Shown here: piece after piece, positions 33,905 to 45,086 of the stretch
Layout of the letters: every line of letters starts with the position of its first letter
Position numbering within the stretch: the first letter of the stretch is position 1
DNA from: Sulfuricurvum sp.
GTDB lineage: Bacteria > Campylobacterota > Campylobacteria > Campylobacterales > Sulfurimonadaceae
Assembly: GCF_028713855.1 (NCBI RefSeq)
Contig: NZ_JAQTNN010000013.1
Location: forward strand, 1-64,000
DNA: 64,000 nucleotides
Reading direction: 5' to 3'
Notes under the pieces: model-generated
Seen by the model: the letters and a program-made list of their open reading frames with translations, nothing else
Databases searched by the model: none
Told to the model about the DNA's origin: nothing
Position numbers and translations under genes: made by a program

Positions 33905-35290
33905 TTATAATTGTTCTGCGCTCAAAATTCTACCTAGATAGTTACCCTGTCGGTAGTTGATTTTTAATGATTGGACGAGATTATTCGTATACGCATCCTC
34001 AACCATCGATATCCACGTTTTAGCTCCGCACAAATGGGCACTGAGATTTAAACCTTGGATAATATTCTGATAGCCTGCTTCTTTAATATGGCGTATATAG
34101 AGAGGATCAAAACGGACCATATCTACTTGCATCTCTTTGAGATAAAGGAGTGTCGTATGGTACCCGCCCAAACGATCCAAAGCGATTTGATACCCTGCCT
34201 TTCGGTATTGGGCAATTTGGTGAACAAACCGTTCTAACTGATGACAATACTCTTTCTCTTCAAACATCAGCGTTATTTTATTTCGAGACATCGGATAACG
34301 CTCAAACAACGTCATGGCATGTTCGAAAAAATGAGGATTACGCAACGTAACCGGAGAAACATTTATGACGAAATTCCGATTTCGTTCATCGCATAAAGCA
34401 GCTATTGTATCCAAGACATCACTCTCAAGACGACGCATTATATTGAGACGGTTTAGAACAGGAATATAGCGGCTTTGATGAATAAACCGCCCCTCTGAAT
34501 CAATGAGTTTGATTGTCGTATCAAATGTCGGATATTCGTCACAGCATACCGGCCAAAATCCAACCGAAAAGTGTTTCTGTTCCAATGCATCCACAATTTC
34601 ATTTTCCAATTCATTGATCGAATAAAATTCCTCTTTTTCTGAACTGATCCGATCATTATGCAGCTCATACAAACGGCTTACCAGCAACTCAACATTATCC
34701 GAAAGTCGTGAATCGAGCATCACCGCCTCAACCCGTATTTCAATCTCATTGTCGACATGATTTTGATATTTACTGAGGAATAATTCGATAAGAGAAATAT
34801 ATTGCCCTTTTTCGCCCGGTAAAAAGAGTAAAAAATCACCCCCTTTATAGCGGTTAACAGGTAGTTTTTCTATTTTTTTGTCCCGAAAAAAATGGTCTAA
34901 TTTTATCACCATATTTTGTAAAGCGATATCGCCGTTTTTGACGCCGTAACGTTCATTGATCGACCATAAATTTTCAACACTGATCAGGACAAGGGTTTGC
35001 GTTTTTTTGGAAAGTGCTTTGCTAAGCAAACGGAAAAAATATTCCGGAGTGAACGTATGGGTGATCGTATCGGTAATATTTTCATGGGTGCTCTGATAAA
35101 TCAGATAAAAAATGAAATAAATCATTATCCCCAGCAATGCAATCGATAAAACAATAAGAGAGGATAATGTGGTGTAATTACGTGTTAAAAGTGCAAATAA
35201 AGTGATAGCACTGAGAAAAAAGATCGGTAACCCCATACGTAATGCTAACGCAAAACGGTATTCCCTCTCTTTTTGTTCGGTATAGGTCAT
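33905..35290 (-). CDS. Membrane protein with degenerate GGDEF and EAL domains
   Basis: A 461-residue protein with two N-terminal membrane helices (about 17-38 and 42-66), a GGDEF fold (about 85-210) whose motif is reduced to GGDF by loss of one residue, and an EAL fold (about 225-460) that has lost nearly all catalytic residues: no EAL triplet, DDFG replaced by DRLG, KxD replaced by RFD, and AEG replaced by a VED-type motif. It is therefore expected to be a non-enzymatic c-di-GMP or protein-binding regulator, like LapD or CsrD. It starts 6 bp after gyrB. Confidence 0.82.
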   Translation of the reverse strand: MTYTEQKEREYRFALALRMGLPIFFLSAITLFALLTRNYTTLSSLIVLSIALLGIMIYFIFYLIYQSTHENITDTITHTFTPEYFFRLLSKALSKKTQTLVLISVENLWSINERYGVKNGDIALQNMVIKLDHFFRDKKIEKLPVNRYKGGDFLLFLPGEKGQYISLIELFLSKYQNHVDNEIEIRVEAVMLDSRLSDNVELLVSRLYELHNDRISSEKEEFYSINELENEIVDALEQKHFSVGFWPVCCDEYPTFDTTIKLIDSEGRFIHQSRYIPVLNRLNIMRRLESDVLDTIAALCDERNRNFVINVSPVTLRNPHFFEHAMTLFERYPMSRNKITLMFEEKEYCHQLERFVHQIAQYRKAGYQIALDRLGGYHTTLLYLKEMQVDMVRFDPLYIRHIKEAGYQNIIQGLNLSAHLCGAKTWISMVEDAYTNNLVQSLKINYRQGNYLGRILSAEQL

Positions 35291-35296
35291 AAATTA

Positions 35297-37636
<2,340 letters not shown>

Positions 37637-37730
37637 TTAATGCTTTATTTTACCGTAGATAAACTAAAAAATAGGTTTTGTGAGGATATAACCCTCAGTG
37701 AGGGTTTAAAAGAGGTATAGAAGCGTAAAG

Positions 37731-38798
37731 TTAAATAACAATCGGCATGACGATGGTTTTAAAATTTTGATCTTTTAAAACAAACGGTTGATTCGATTCA
37801 TTGGCTTCGAGGGTAAATTCGGTTCCGTTAACTTGAGACAAAAAGTCTAAGATATAACGGCTGTTGATAGCCAGAATAAACGGTGTATCAAATCCATTTT
37901 CGATTTCAACGGCTGTTTTTGCTTCGATGTTGTCATCACTTAAACTTTCAAACAAAATAGCATCACTTTGGAAAGTGAGTTTGAGATCATTGGAAATAGT
38001 CGTAATCTGCTTAATAGCGGTCACTATAGCGCTTTTAGGTAAGACAATTGTGCGCTGAGCTTCTCTTGGGATGATACGGCTGTAATCAGGGAATTTACCG
38101 TTGATCAGTTTGGTATAAAAGAGAGAGTCTTCGGATTTGATAATGAGATGAGTATTATCGTAATAAATCTCAATGTTCTCAGAAAAGAGTTTTTGAATTT
38201 CAATAATTGCTTTTTTTGGGACAATGATAGAGAGCTCAGCATCATTTTGACTGTCGATATGAACCAGTGCAAGACGACGTGTATCCGTAGCAACAAAATT
38301 GATCTGATTGGATTTGATATCAATCAGTGCTCCGTTGAGTTCAAATTTAGGATTATTGGTATCGGCAGCCGGAGTAATTTTTTTAAGCGATTCAATCAAA
38401 ACATGTGAGTTAATAACGATATTGGGTTTTCCATCGGTTGTCGGGAAAGTTGGAAATTCTGAGCTTTTATACGTGGGGAGTTTGAAGTTTGAACGTTTTT
38501 GACGAATATGGAGAGTATCTTTATCTAACGTAAGTTCAATTTCTTCATCTTTGAGAATACGGATAATATCAAGAAGCTTCTTACCGTTAGCAGTAAGAGA
38601 ACCGGGTTCTTCAACACTGACCGAGTTGGTCTGAATGACAAGTCCTATTTCGTAATCGGTTGCTTTAGCCGTAAGGGTTCTGCCGTCTGTGGAGAGCATT
38701 ATATGAGAAGTGATTTGTGACGTGTCTTTTTTTTCTAAAAAAGGTTGTAGGTGTAGAAGGATATTTTCCAAAACCGGCTTGTCAACGGTAATTTTCAT
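37731..38798 (-). CDS. dnaN: DNA polymerase III beta sliding clamp
   Basis: A 355-residue sliding clamp made of three repeated clamp domains, starting MKITVDKPVLENILLHLQ and ending with the typical QPFVLKDQNFKTIVMPIVI. It tethers the replicative polymerase to DNA. It is separated from dnaA by 194 bp containing DnaA boxes and an AT-rich stretch. Confidence 0.97.
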   Translation of the reverse strand: MKITVDKPVLENILLHLQPFLEKKDTSQITSHIMLSTDGRTLTAKATDYEIGLVIQTNSVSVEEPGSLTANGKKLLDIIRILKDEEIELTLDKDTLHIRQKRSNFKLPTYKSSEFPTFPTTDGKPNIVINSHVLIESLKKITPAADTNNPKFELNGALIDIKSNQINFVATDTRRLALVHIDSQNDAELSIIVPKKAIIEIQKLFSENIEIYYDNTHLIIKSEDSLFYTKLINGKFPDYSRIIPREAQRTIVLPKSAIVTAIKQITTISNDLKLTFQSDAILFESLSDDNIEAKTAVEIENGFDTPFILAINSRYILDFLSQVNGTEFTLEANESNQPFVLKDQNFKTIVMPIVI

Positions 38799-38855
38799 AA
38801 AAGACTCCCTTTATTATTTATATAGCAATAGTTATAGTAGTTAGTAATAAGGGGG

Positions 38856-38945
38856 TGTGAATGGGTGAAAACACGCCATAAACTCCCATCTCTCCTGCTT
38901 TAAACATGTGATGAACTGATTCTCTTTCATTCACAGTTATTCACT
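38856..38945. other. oriC DnaA-box group 1 (dnaA-dnaN gap)
   Basis: Three boxes of the Campylobacterota type (TTATTCACN) are visible: TGTGAATGG (38856-38864, reverse), TCATTCACA (38927-38935) and TTATTCACT (38937-38945). The 60 bp before dnaN is AT-rich (38806-38850) and could be the unwinding element. Related genomes have an origin half at this place. Confidence 0.7.
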
Positions 38946-38992
38946 TGTGTACGAATTATAGCTTTTTTAAAACCGCTTTACAATCACAAATT

Positions 38993-40321
38993 TTATTCAG
39001 ATGTGGCCATAGAGACTTTATTGGAGAGCTCTTCGACTTTAACTCGGAAATCTTCATCATTTTTCATAAGCTCTTGAATTTTTTTCATAGTATGACTGAC
39101 GGCGGTGTGATCTTTCATCCCAAAATACTGAGCGAGCTGCGGCATTGAGTTGGGAGTGAGGGAACGGGCAAGATAAATAGCGATACGACGTGCGTATACG
39201 ATATTACTGTTTCGACTTTTGGAACGGATTTCACTGGGTTTGATATTGAGCTCTTTTGCCACTGTATCCATGATGAGATCGGTAGTAATGTTGCTGCGTT
39301 TTTCAGCCATTTGTTCTTTGAGAACATTGCGGGCAAATTCAATCGTGATATCAACCCCCATTAATTGTGAATAGGCATTGAGTTTGGAAAGGATACCTTC
39401 GATTTCGCGGGTGTTGTTCTCGATGATGGTTGCAACATAGTTGATCACATCACGATCGAGTTTAACACGGTTGATTTCACACTTTTTCTTGATGATTTCG
39501 ATTTTGGTTTCGAGTTCTGGAGGCTGAATATCGGCAACAAGCCCCGACTCGAAGCGGCTTTTGAGACGCTCTTCCAGTCCTCCGATTTTTTTCGGAGGTT
39601 TGTCGGAGGTGATAATGATTTGCTTATTTTCATTACGCAGAGCGTCAAACGTGTGAAAGAACTCTTCTTGAATTTGGTTTTTATTGCTCAAAAACTGGAT
39701 ATCGTCGATGAGGAGTAAATCACATTTACGGTATTTATCTTTAAAACGGTCCATGGTTCGATTGCTCAGATGACGGGTAAAATCATTTAAAAATTGTTCG
39801 ACTGAAGTATAGATGACGGTTTTGCCCTGAGCAAGCATTACATTTCCCACCGACTGCATGAGGTGGGTTTTACCCAATCCTACACCGCCGTAGATAAAGA
39901 GAGGGTTATAAACCACACCGGGTTTTTCACTTACGTTTTTAGCGGCGATAAAGGCAAAATTATTGGAATCACCCACAACAAAGTTTTGGAAAGTATAGGA
40001 TGGATTGAGCAAAGAACCGCTGGGACGTTCTGTATTGGTTACAACAGCAGTATTCTGAGTTGATGACGGAGCAGCTGAAGATTGAACCAAAATCGATACA
40101 GTGGGTTTGATATTGGTTTTGATTTCAAAAAGATGGGCTATTTTATCGGCAAATTTAGTACGTACCCAGTTAGCGATAAGGGCGTTTGGAGCTCGAAAGA
40201 CAGCTAAATTGCTTTTGGATTCGGCTTCATCGTAACTGAGTTGTTTTATATAGCGCTGATAGTCAATATCGTTGATTTCGCTTTTGAGTGCACTTAAAAC
40301 TTGTTTACCGATAGAATTCAT
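38993..40321 (-). CDS. dnaA: Chromosomal replication initiator DnaA
   Basis: A 442-residue initiator: N-terminal helicase-loading domain, a variable linker (about 80-115), AAA+ domain with Walker A GGVGLGKTH and Walker B LLLIDDIQFL, and a C-terminal DNA-binding domain with the DnaA signature (FGMKDHTAVSHTMKKI). It binds the boxes on both sides of its own gene. It is divergent from ruvC. Confidence 0.98.
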   Translation of the reverse strand: MNSIGKQVLSALKSEINDIDYQRYIKQLSYDEAESKSNLAVFRAPNALIANWVRTKFADKIAHLFEIKTNIKPTVSILVQSSAAPSSTQNTAVVTNTERPSGSLLNPSYTFQNFVVGDSNNFAFIAAKNVSEKPGVVYNPLFIYGGVGLGKTHLMQSVGNVMLAQGKTVIYTSVEQFLNDFTRHLSNRTMDRFKDKYRKCDLLLIDDIQFLSNKNQIQEEFFHTFDALRNENKQIIITSDKPPKKIGGLEERLKSRFESGLVADIQPPELETKIEIIKKKCEINRVKLDRDVINYVATIIENNTREIEGILSKLNAYSQLMGVDITIEFARNVLKEQMAEKRSNITTDLIMDTVAKELNIKPSEIRSKSRNSNIVYARRIAIYLARSLTPNSMPQLAQYFGMKDHTAVSHTMKKIQELMKNDEDFRVKVEELSNKVSMATSE

Positions 40322-40335
40322 CTTTTCCCTTACCC

Positions 40336-40422
40336 TGTGAATAGTGATGTGAATAATAGCGATATTTGCCTATAATTAGCCTCAAAGAAGAGGTGAATAG
40401 AATTTCTTCACCCTGTGAATAG
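40336..40422. other. oriC DnaA-box group 2 (dnaA-ruvC gap)
   Basis: Four boxes in one orientation fill the 109-bp gap: TGTGAATAG (40336-40344), TGTGAATAA (40348-40356), GGTGAATAG (40392-40400) and TGTGAATAG (40414-40422). They overlap both divergent promoters, so DnaA probably also regulates dnaA and ruvC. This matches the upstream half of the bipartite origin known from Helicobacter. Confidence 0.8.
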
Positions 40423-40430
40423 GAAATATT

Positions 40431-40934
40431 ATGAATATTTTAGGAATCGATCCGGGAACGCGAAACTGTGGATACGCAATCATAGCGATCGAGGGACAAA
40501 AACTACGACTCATTGAAGCGGGACTTATCAAAATAAAAGCGGAAGAACTCCAATACCAAATTCCCCAAGTGGCTGAAGCGATTGAACAATTGTTTCACGC
40601 GCACACGATTGATGAAGTGGCGATGGAAGATATCTTTTTTGCCCATAATCCTAAAACCGTTTTAAAACTTGCACAATTTCGGGGAGCTATCACCCTTAAG
40701 CTCTTGCAAGAATTCGGTATGTTTGCCGAATATACACCGCTTCAGGTAAAAAAGGCGTTGACGGGAAAAGCAAAAGCGGCAAAAGAACAAGTGGCATATA
40801 TGGTAAAACAAATTTTGGGGATAACAAAAGAGATTAAGCCGTTGGATATCACGGATGCGATGGCAGTAGCGATCACTCATGCGCAAAGAGTAAAGTTAGA
40901 GATAAATCAAAAGAGCAGAGAAAAAAGAATATAG
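40431..40934 (+). CDS. ruvC: Holliday junction resolvase RuvC
   Basis: A 167-residue RNase H-fold nuclease that cuts Holliday junctions made by RuvAB. The catalytic acids sit in [10 protein letters not shown] (D7), [11 protein letters not shown] (Glu near residue 66), and D near 144 ([12 protein letters not shown]). It is divergent from dnaA across four DnaA boxes, a known arrangement in this phylum. Confidence 0.96.
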   Translation: MNILGIDPGTRNCGYAIIAIEGQKLRLIEAGLIKIKAEELQYQIPQVAEAIEQLFHAHTIDEVAMEDIFFAHNPKTVLKLAQFRGAITLKLLQEFGMFAEYTPLQVKKALTGKAKAAKEQVAYMVKQILGITKEIKPLDITDAMAVAITHAQRVKLEINQKSREKRI

Positions 40935-41345
40935 TCATAGCGACCAACACACCAGGAAAGTCGCTAAGTCAGAAGTGTATCCAAAGAGTCTTAGACAACC
41001 TTAATAATTTTTGTTTGATAGTCTACTTAAGCGTTTATCTTTGTTATCCTCCTAAAAGATTTCTGAATTACAAAAAAATTGTCATTTTTTTTTGAAAATG
41101 TGTAATATTCACACTGTGAGAGTGTTGTGAATAAGTCACTCTATTTTTTGATCGAAATGAGAGAAAAATTGTATTGAATTAAGAAATTATTTATCTAAAT
41201 ATACCCTGAATCACCCTTTCTTTAACCCACCTTAAAGTGCCTATTTTAGGGACTTGCAATGAATTTTAACCCTTTAAATAATAATTAAGCCAATGTTATA
41301 AAAAGTTATTCACATTTAATAAGATTTTTTTTCTTCTATGAGTGC

Positions 41346-41373
41346 GTAATCCCATAGTAATCTAAATGTAACC
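41346..41373 (+). promoter_or_regulatory. Predicted triple PhoB site before the olsF-like gene
   Basis: GTAATC (41346), GTAATC (41357) and GTAACC (41368) are three direct repeats exactly 11 bp apart. This is the same half-site found before pstS, phoU and the porin. The -10 position expected 15 bp after the last repeat (41383) holds TGCATA, a poor match, so the exact promoter is unclear. The start codon is 82 bp beyond the site. Confidence 0.65.
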
Positions 41374-41412
41374 GCTTTGAAATGCATATCCATTACCGTT
41401 TCAGAAATCAGA

Positions 41413-41433
41413 ATATCTATAAGAAATAGATAT
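41413..41433. promoter_or_regulatory. Inverted repeat upstream of the olsF-like gene
   Basis: ATATCTAT-AAGAA-ATAGATAT is a perfect 8-bp inverted repeat about 20 bp before the ATG. It may be an operator or a leader hairpin; it is AT-only apart from one G-C pair per arm, so chance is possible. Confidence 0.35.
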
Positions 41434-41454
41434 ATCTTAATAAAGGTTAATACC

Positions 41455-43179
41455 ATGGTTAGCGCTGAATTCATTTTACGTAAAGAACATCCTAAAGTAT
41501 TTCAGTATCCGACAATCATCAATAAAACAATTGTTGGAATGACACGGTTACTTCTCCATGAAAAATCGATCAATCGATTTATGGAGAATCATCAGGAGAA
41601 AAGTGGATTGGAGTTTGTAAATGCTGTATTGGAATACCTGAATGTATCGTATAAAACGATTCATCGTCAAATCGAGAATATTCCCACAATGGGTAAAGTG
41701 ATAATTGTTGCCAATCATCCTTTAGGGGCGTTAGATGCTCTTTGTTTAATTCAGATGGTATGTTCGGTGCGTCAAGATAAAAAAGTAAAGATTGTGGCTA
41801 ATCATCTCCTCGGAGAGATCACACAACTCAAAGAGTTTATGATCGGCGTGGATAATATTAACGATAAACTCTCCAAACATGCCCTCCGGCAAATCGATAG
41901 TGCGTTACAAGCGGAAGAGGCGGTTATCTTTTTCCCTTCCGGAGAAGTTTCCCGCGCAGGATTATTTGGTGTTAAAGAGGGTTCATGGAAAGGGGGATTT
42001 GTAAAATTTGCTAAACGCAATGCAGCTCCGATACTTCCTGTACATATCAAGGGAAAGAACAGCCCTCTCTTTTACGCAGTCTCATGGATTTATAAACCGC
42101 TTGGAGCATTGTTACTGAGCCACGAAGTTTTTGCGGCACGCAACCGTGTATTTGATTTTACGATCGGTCAGATGGTGAGCGAGAAAGCACTCAGCGATTT
42201 TAATTTGAGTGAAAAACGTCATGCGAGATTATTCCGTAAACATCTTCTACGCATCGCAAAAGGGAAAAAAGGTATTTACCCGACAGAATGTTCTATCGCG
42301 CACCCTGTGTCACGTCAGGAGCTTAGAAGTGAACTTCGTCAGGGTGAATTGCTGGGATTGACCAGTGATAACAAACAAATCTATCTTATTGAGTATGAGA
42401 ATGCCCCTAACATCATAAACGAGATCGGACGGCTCCGTGAATATTCATTTCGCAAAGTTGGTGAAGGGAGCGGTCATGCACGCGATATCGATGCGTATGA
42501 CCGTTATTACCATCATTTGGTACTCTGGGATGATGAGGCACTGGAAATTGCAGGAGCCTATCGTATCGGTGAATGTGAATGGATTCTTTCATGGTTGGGC
42601 AAAGAAGGTCTTTATATGTCTGATTTGTGTGATATGAACGATCAGTTTGATTCTGTATTGGAAGATGCAATCGAACTTGGACGCAGCTTTGTGCAACCAA
42701 AATACTGGGGAAGTCGGGCGCTGGATTATCTGTGGCAAGGGATCGGTGCCTATCTTAGCCATAACCCTCAAGTAAAATATATGATGGGACCGGTGAGTAT
42801 TTCGGGGAGTTTCCCTAAACATGCTCAGGAAGCATTGGTCTATTTTTATACCCTTTACTTCGGTGCCGAACACACGATGGTGAGAGCAAAATCCCCCCAT
42901 TTTCTCTCTGATTATGTCCGCTCAGAATTTAAAGAATTGTTTGATGGAGACAACTACGCTGAAGATTTCAAACGGCTCAAAGATTATCTAAAAGCGCTCG
43001 ATGTCTCTGTCCCTACTCTCTATAAACAGTACAGTGAGTTATGTGAAGAAGGGGGCGTAGAATTCATGGATTTCGGGATAGATGCTGATTTTAACAACTG
43101 TATTGACGGCTATATTCTCGTTGATATTCGAAAAATAAAAGAGTCAAAACGCCAGCGTTATATTAGAGGGGTGGAGTAA
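41455..43179 (+). CDS. olsF: Bifunctional ornithine-lipid acyltransferase, OlsF-like
   Basis: A 574-residue fusion. The N-terminal half is a PlsC-type acyltransferase (VANHPLGALD with H88 and D94; FFPSGEVSRAG). The C-terminal half resembles the OlsB-type N-acyltransferase / GNAT fold (LREYSFRKVGEGSG, YDRYYHHLVLWD, AGAYRIG). OlsF makes ornithine lipids from ornithine by N- then O-acylation, giving a membrane lipid without phosphorus. ATG 41455 follows AAAGG by 8 bp; a frame from 41377 lacks such a site and crosses the leader. The Pho-box-like repeats upstream support phosphate control. A close alternative is a haemolysin-like acyltransferase of unknown substrate. Confidence 0.82.
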   Translation: MVSAEFILRKEHPKVFQYPTIINKTIVGMTRLLLHEKSINRFMENHQEKSGLEFVNAVLEYLNVSYKTIHRQIENIPTMGKVIIVANHPLGALDALCLIQMVCSVRQDKKVKIVANHLLGEITQLKEFMIGVDNINDKLSKHALRQIDSALQAEEAVIFFPSGEVSRAGLFGVKEGSWKGGFVKFAKRNAAPILPVHIKGKNSPLFYAVSWIYKPLGALLLSHEVFAARNRVFDFTIGQMVSEKALSDFNLSEKRHARLFRKHLLRIAKGKKGIYPTECSIAHPVSRQELRSELRQGELLGLTSDNKQIYLIEYENAPNIINEIGRLREYSFRKVGEGSGHARDIDAYDRYYHHLVLWDDEALEIAGAYRIGECEWILSWLGKEGLYMSDLCDMNDQFDSVLEDAIELGRSFVQPKYWGSRALDYLWQGIGAYLSHNPQVKYMMGPVSISGSFPKHAQEALVYFYTLYFGAEHTMVRAKSPHFLSDYVRSEFKELFDGDNYAEDFKRLKDYLKALDVSVPTLYKQYSELCEEGGVEFMDFGIDADFNNCIDGYILVDIRKIKESKRQRYIRGVE

Positions 43180-44086
43180 AACCCATCGCCTCAAAACATT
43201 CTTGGACAAAATCTTTCTCGGACACAATCGTATATTTCTCATTTTCATAGGTAAATTCAAGCGACTGCGCGTGAAGCAGCAGGCGTGTTGATCCTCCTAT
43301 TTCCAATCGTTCATCAGGTGATAATTCTTTTTTTATGAATCGGACAACATCTTGTTCCTCCGGGCCGTACACCGGATCACCGATGATCGGATGTTTCACG
43401 TGGAACAAATGAACCCGTATCTGGTGAGTGCGTCCGGTCAATGGAGATGCCTCTACAAGCGTCATATCATGCTCAGGAAAGTACCGTAGAGGTCTAATAA
43501 CGGTATGGGCGGGTTTTCCTTTTGGGTCAACTTTTACCACCATACTGATTAAAAGATTGGGATGGTCTATTCGAAATAGAGGTTCGTGTATATCGATAAC
43601 GTCTTCTACGTGACCCTTTACCATAGCAAGATATTGTTTGCTAATGGCACGCTCAGAGAATAACTTCTTTAAAACAGTCTCACTCTTTTTGTTTCGAGAT
43701 ACTAAAACTAAACCGCTCGTCTCTTGATCGATACGGTGTGTGGCGTTAGCATCGTCACCAAACGTATGTTTGATCTCGTCATTCAGTGTATAGGGGGAAA
43801 GACGGCTATGTGGGTGAACACTCAAACCACTGGGTTTGTCGTAAATCGCAAAGTCGTTAGTGACAAACATCGGTTTGAATCCACGTGATAACGGCTCAAA
43901 ACAAATGAACTCGCAATCCCCCTCAATGAATCCGAATTGGTCACACATAACGATACCGTTTTGAGATAAACGACCTCTGGCAATGAGACGCTGTCCTTCA
44001 CTTCGTGATAGTCCTAACTCTTCCATTAAAAAGGTTAGTGCCATTTGGCTGACAGGAGCGTGTAGTTTTTTGGTAATGAAAGGCAT
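43163..44086 (-). CDS. RluA-family pseudouridine synthase (tandem copy 2)
   Basis: A 307-residue enzyme with an N-terminal S4-like RNA-binding region (about 12-70) and an RluA catalytic domain with D120 in HRIDQETSG. It converts uridines in rRNA or tRNA to pseudouridine. Copy 1 starts 5 bp upstream and is very similar along its whole length, so this is a tandem duplication. Its last 17 bp overlap the convergent olsF-like gene. Which uridine it modifies cannot be told. Confidence 0.9.
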   Translation of the reverse strand: MPFITKKLHAPVSQMALTFLMEELGLSRSEGQRLIARGRLSQNGIVMCDQFGFIEGDCEFICFEPLSRGFKPMFVTNDFAIYDKPSGLSVHPHSRLSPYTLNDEIKHTFGDDANATHRIDQETSGLVLVSRNKKSETVLKKLFSERAISKQYLAMVKGHVEDVIDIHEPLFRIDHPNLLISMVVKVDPKGKPAHTVIRPLRYFPEHDMTLVEASPLTGRTHQIRVHLFHVKHPIIGDPVYGPEEQDVVRFIKKELSPDERLEIGGSTRLLLHAQSLEFTYENEKYTIVSEKDFVQECFEAMGFTPPL

Positions 44087-44340
44087 AGTGATTATTTCGC
44101 TTTCATGGCTTCAAAACATTGGGTAAGAAAATCTTCTCGTGAAACGATATGATAGGGATTTTCTCCATACACAAATTCGAGAGAATGGGCATGAAGTAAA
44201 AGACGGGAAGCACCGGTATTATTAAATCGTTCTTCCAATGACATCTCTCGATCTAAAAAGCGAACGGCATCATTTTCATCCTGATTATAGATAGGATCAC
44301 CGACAATAGGATGTTTCACGTGGAACAAATGAACCCGTAT
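43389..44340 (-). repeat. 32-bp identical segment shared by the tandem pseudouridine synthase genes
   Basis: Positions 43389-43420 and 44309-44340 are identical over 32 bp, while the flanking DNA differs at many third codon positions. The segment codes for the conserved HQIRVHLFHVKHP region. It marks either strong constraint or recent gene conversion between the copies. Confidence 0.8.
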
Positions 44341-45006
44341 TTGATGCTGACGCCCCGTATAGGGAGAAGCTTCGACGAGGGTTGTATCCGTATCCGGGAA
44401 ATAACGCAGAGGTGTGATAAAGGTACGGGAAGGTTTTCCTTCTGGATGAACCCGTACAATCATTCGTACGATAGAACTTTCATCTTCTCTGCGCAACAGA
44501 GGTTCTTGAATGTCGAGAGGCTCTTTGAGATGACCTTTAACCATTGCTAAATAACGTTTGGTGATCTCGCGCTCTTCAAACATCATTTTTAAAACACGCT
44601 CACTCGTTTTATTACGTGCCGCTAAAACCAAACCACTCGTCTCTTGATCGATACGGTGGGCGATATTGGCATCATGTCCGAAACGGTGTTTGATCTCATC
44701 ATTGAGCGAATAGGGAGTATGACGGTTTTGCGGGTGAACCAGTAAACCGCTGGGTTTGTCATAGACGGCAAACTCTTCAGCAACAAACGTCGGATTAAGA
44801 CCCATTGAGAGAGGCTCAAAACAGACGAAGTCAAAGTCCCCTTCAATAAATCCAGCGTTATTAGACATGGCAACACCGTTTTGAAAAAGTCTCCCTTTGG
44901 AAATAAGGCGCTGTGCTTCGCTTTGGGCAATCCCTAATTCGTGCATTAAAAAGAGAAATGCTTTTTGGCGAGTAGGAGCGTGAAGCTTTTTGATGACGAA
45001 GGGCAA
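44092..45006 (-). CDS. RluA-family pseudouridine synthase (tandem copy 1)
   Basis: A 304-residue paralogue of the next gene, with the same layout and the catalytic D120 in HRIDQETSG, KPSGLLVHPQNR and TGRQHQIRVHLFHV. It is the upstream member of the pair and is divergent from purB (80 bp between starts). Both copies look intact, so they may have split targets. I cannot assign it to RluC, RluD or TruC. Confidence 0.9.
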   Translation of the reverse strand: MPFVIKKLHAPTRQKAFLFLMHELGIAQSEAQRLISKGRLFQNGVAMSNNAGFIEGDFDFVCFEPLSMGLNPTFVAEEFAVYDKPSGLLVHPQNRHTPYSLNDEIKHRFGHDANIAHRIDQETSGLVLAARNKTSERVLKMMFEEREITKRYLAMVKGHLKEPLDIQEPLLRREDESSIVRMIVRVHPEGKPSRTFITPLRYFPDTDTTLVEASPYTGRQHQIRVHLFHVKHPIVGDPIYNQDENDAVRFLDREMSLEERFNNTGASRLLLHAHSLEFVYGENPYHIVSREDFLTQCFEAMKAK

Positions 45007-45046
45007 TTTAATTCCTTTTTAGGGAGGCTAGGATAAACTCTATTTA

Positions 45047-45052
45047 TATAAT
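45047..45052 (+). promoter_or_regulatory. Candidate -10 box of purB
   Basis: TATAAT lies 35 bp before the purB start, after an AT-rich run. No -35 box is seen. Confidence 0.5.
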
Positions 45053-45086
45053 AAGATGCGCATTTTAGCATAGTAAGGAAGCAGAT

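Larger units (their letters stand above)
40935..41454. other. 520-bp gene-free region with DnaA boxes and AT-rich tracts
   Basis: No convincing coding region lies here. A hairpin TAGCGAC...GTCGCTA (40938-40966) follows ruvC. AT-rich tracts occur at about 41060-41105 and 41270-41335. Three further DnaA-type boxes are seen: ATATTCACA (41105-41113, one mismatch), TGTGAATAA (41126-41134, reverse) and TTATTCACA (41306-41314). The right end holds a triple Pho-box-like repeat and an inverted repeat before the olsF-like gene. The boxes make this a possible third part of oriC. Confidence 0.6.

Noticed and set aside
40938-40966. Hairpin after ruvC as a rho-independent terminator or small RNA
   Set aside because: The stem is 7 bp with a 15-base loop and no T-tract follows; evidence is too weak for a separate entry.
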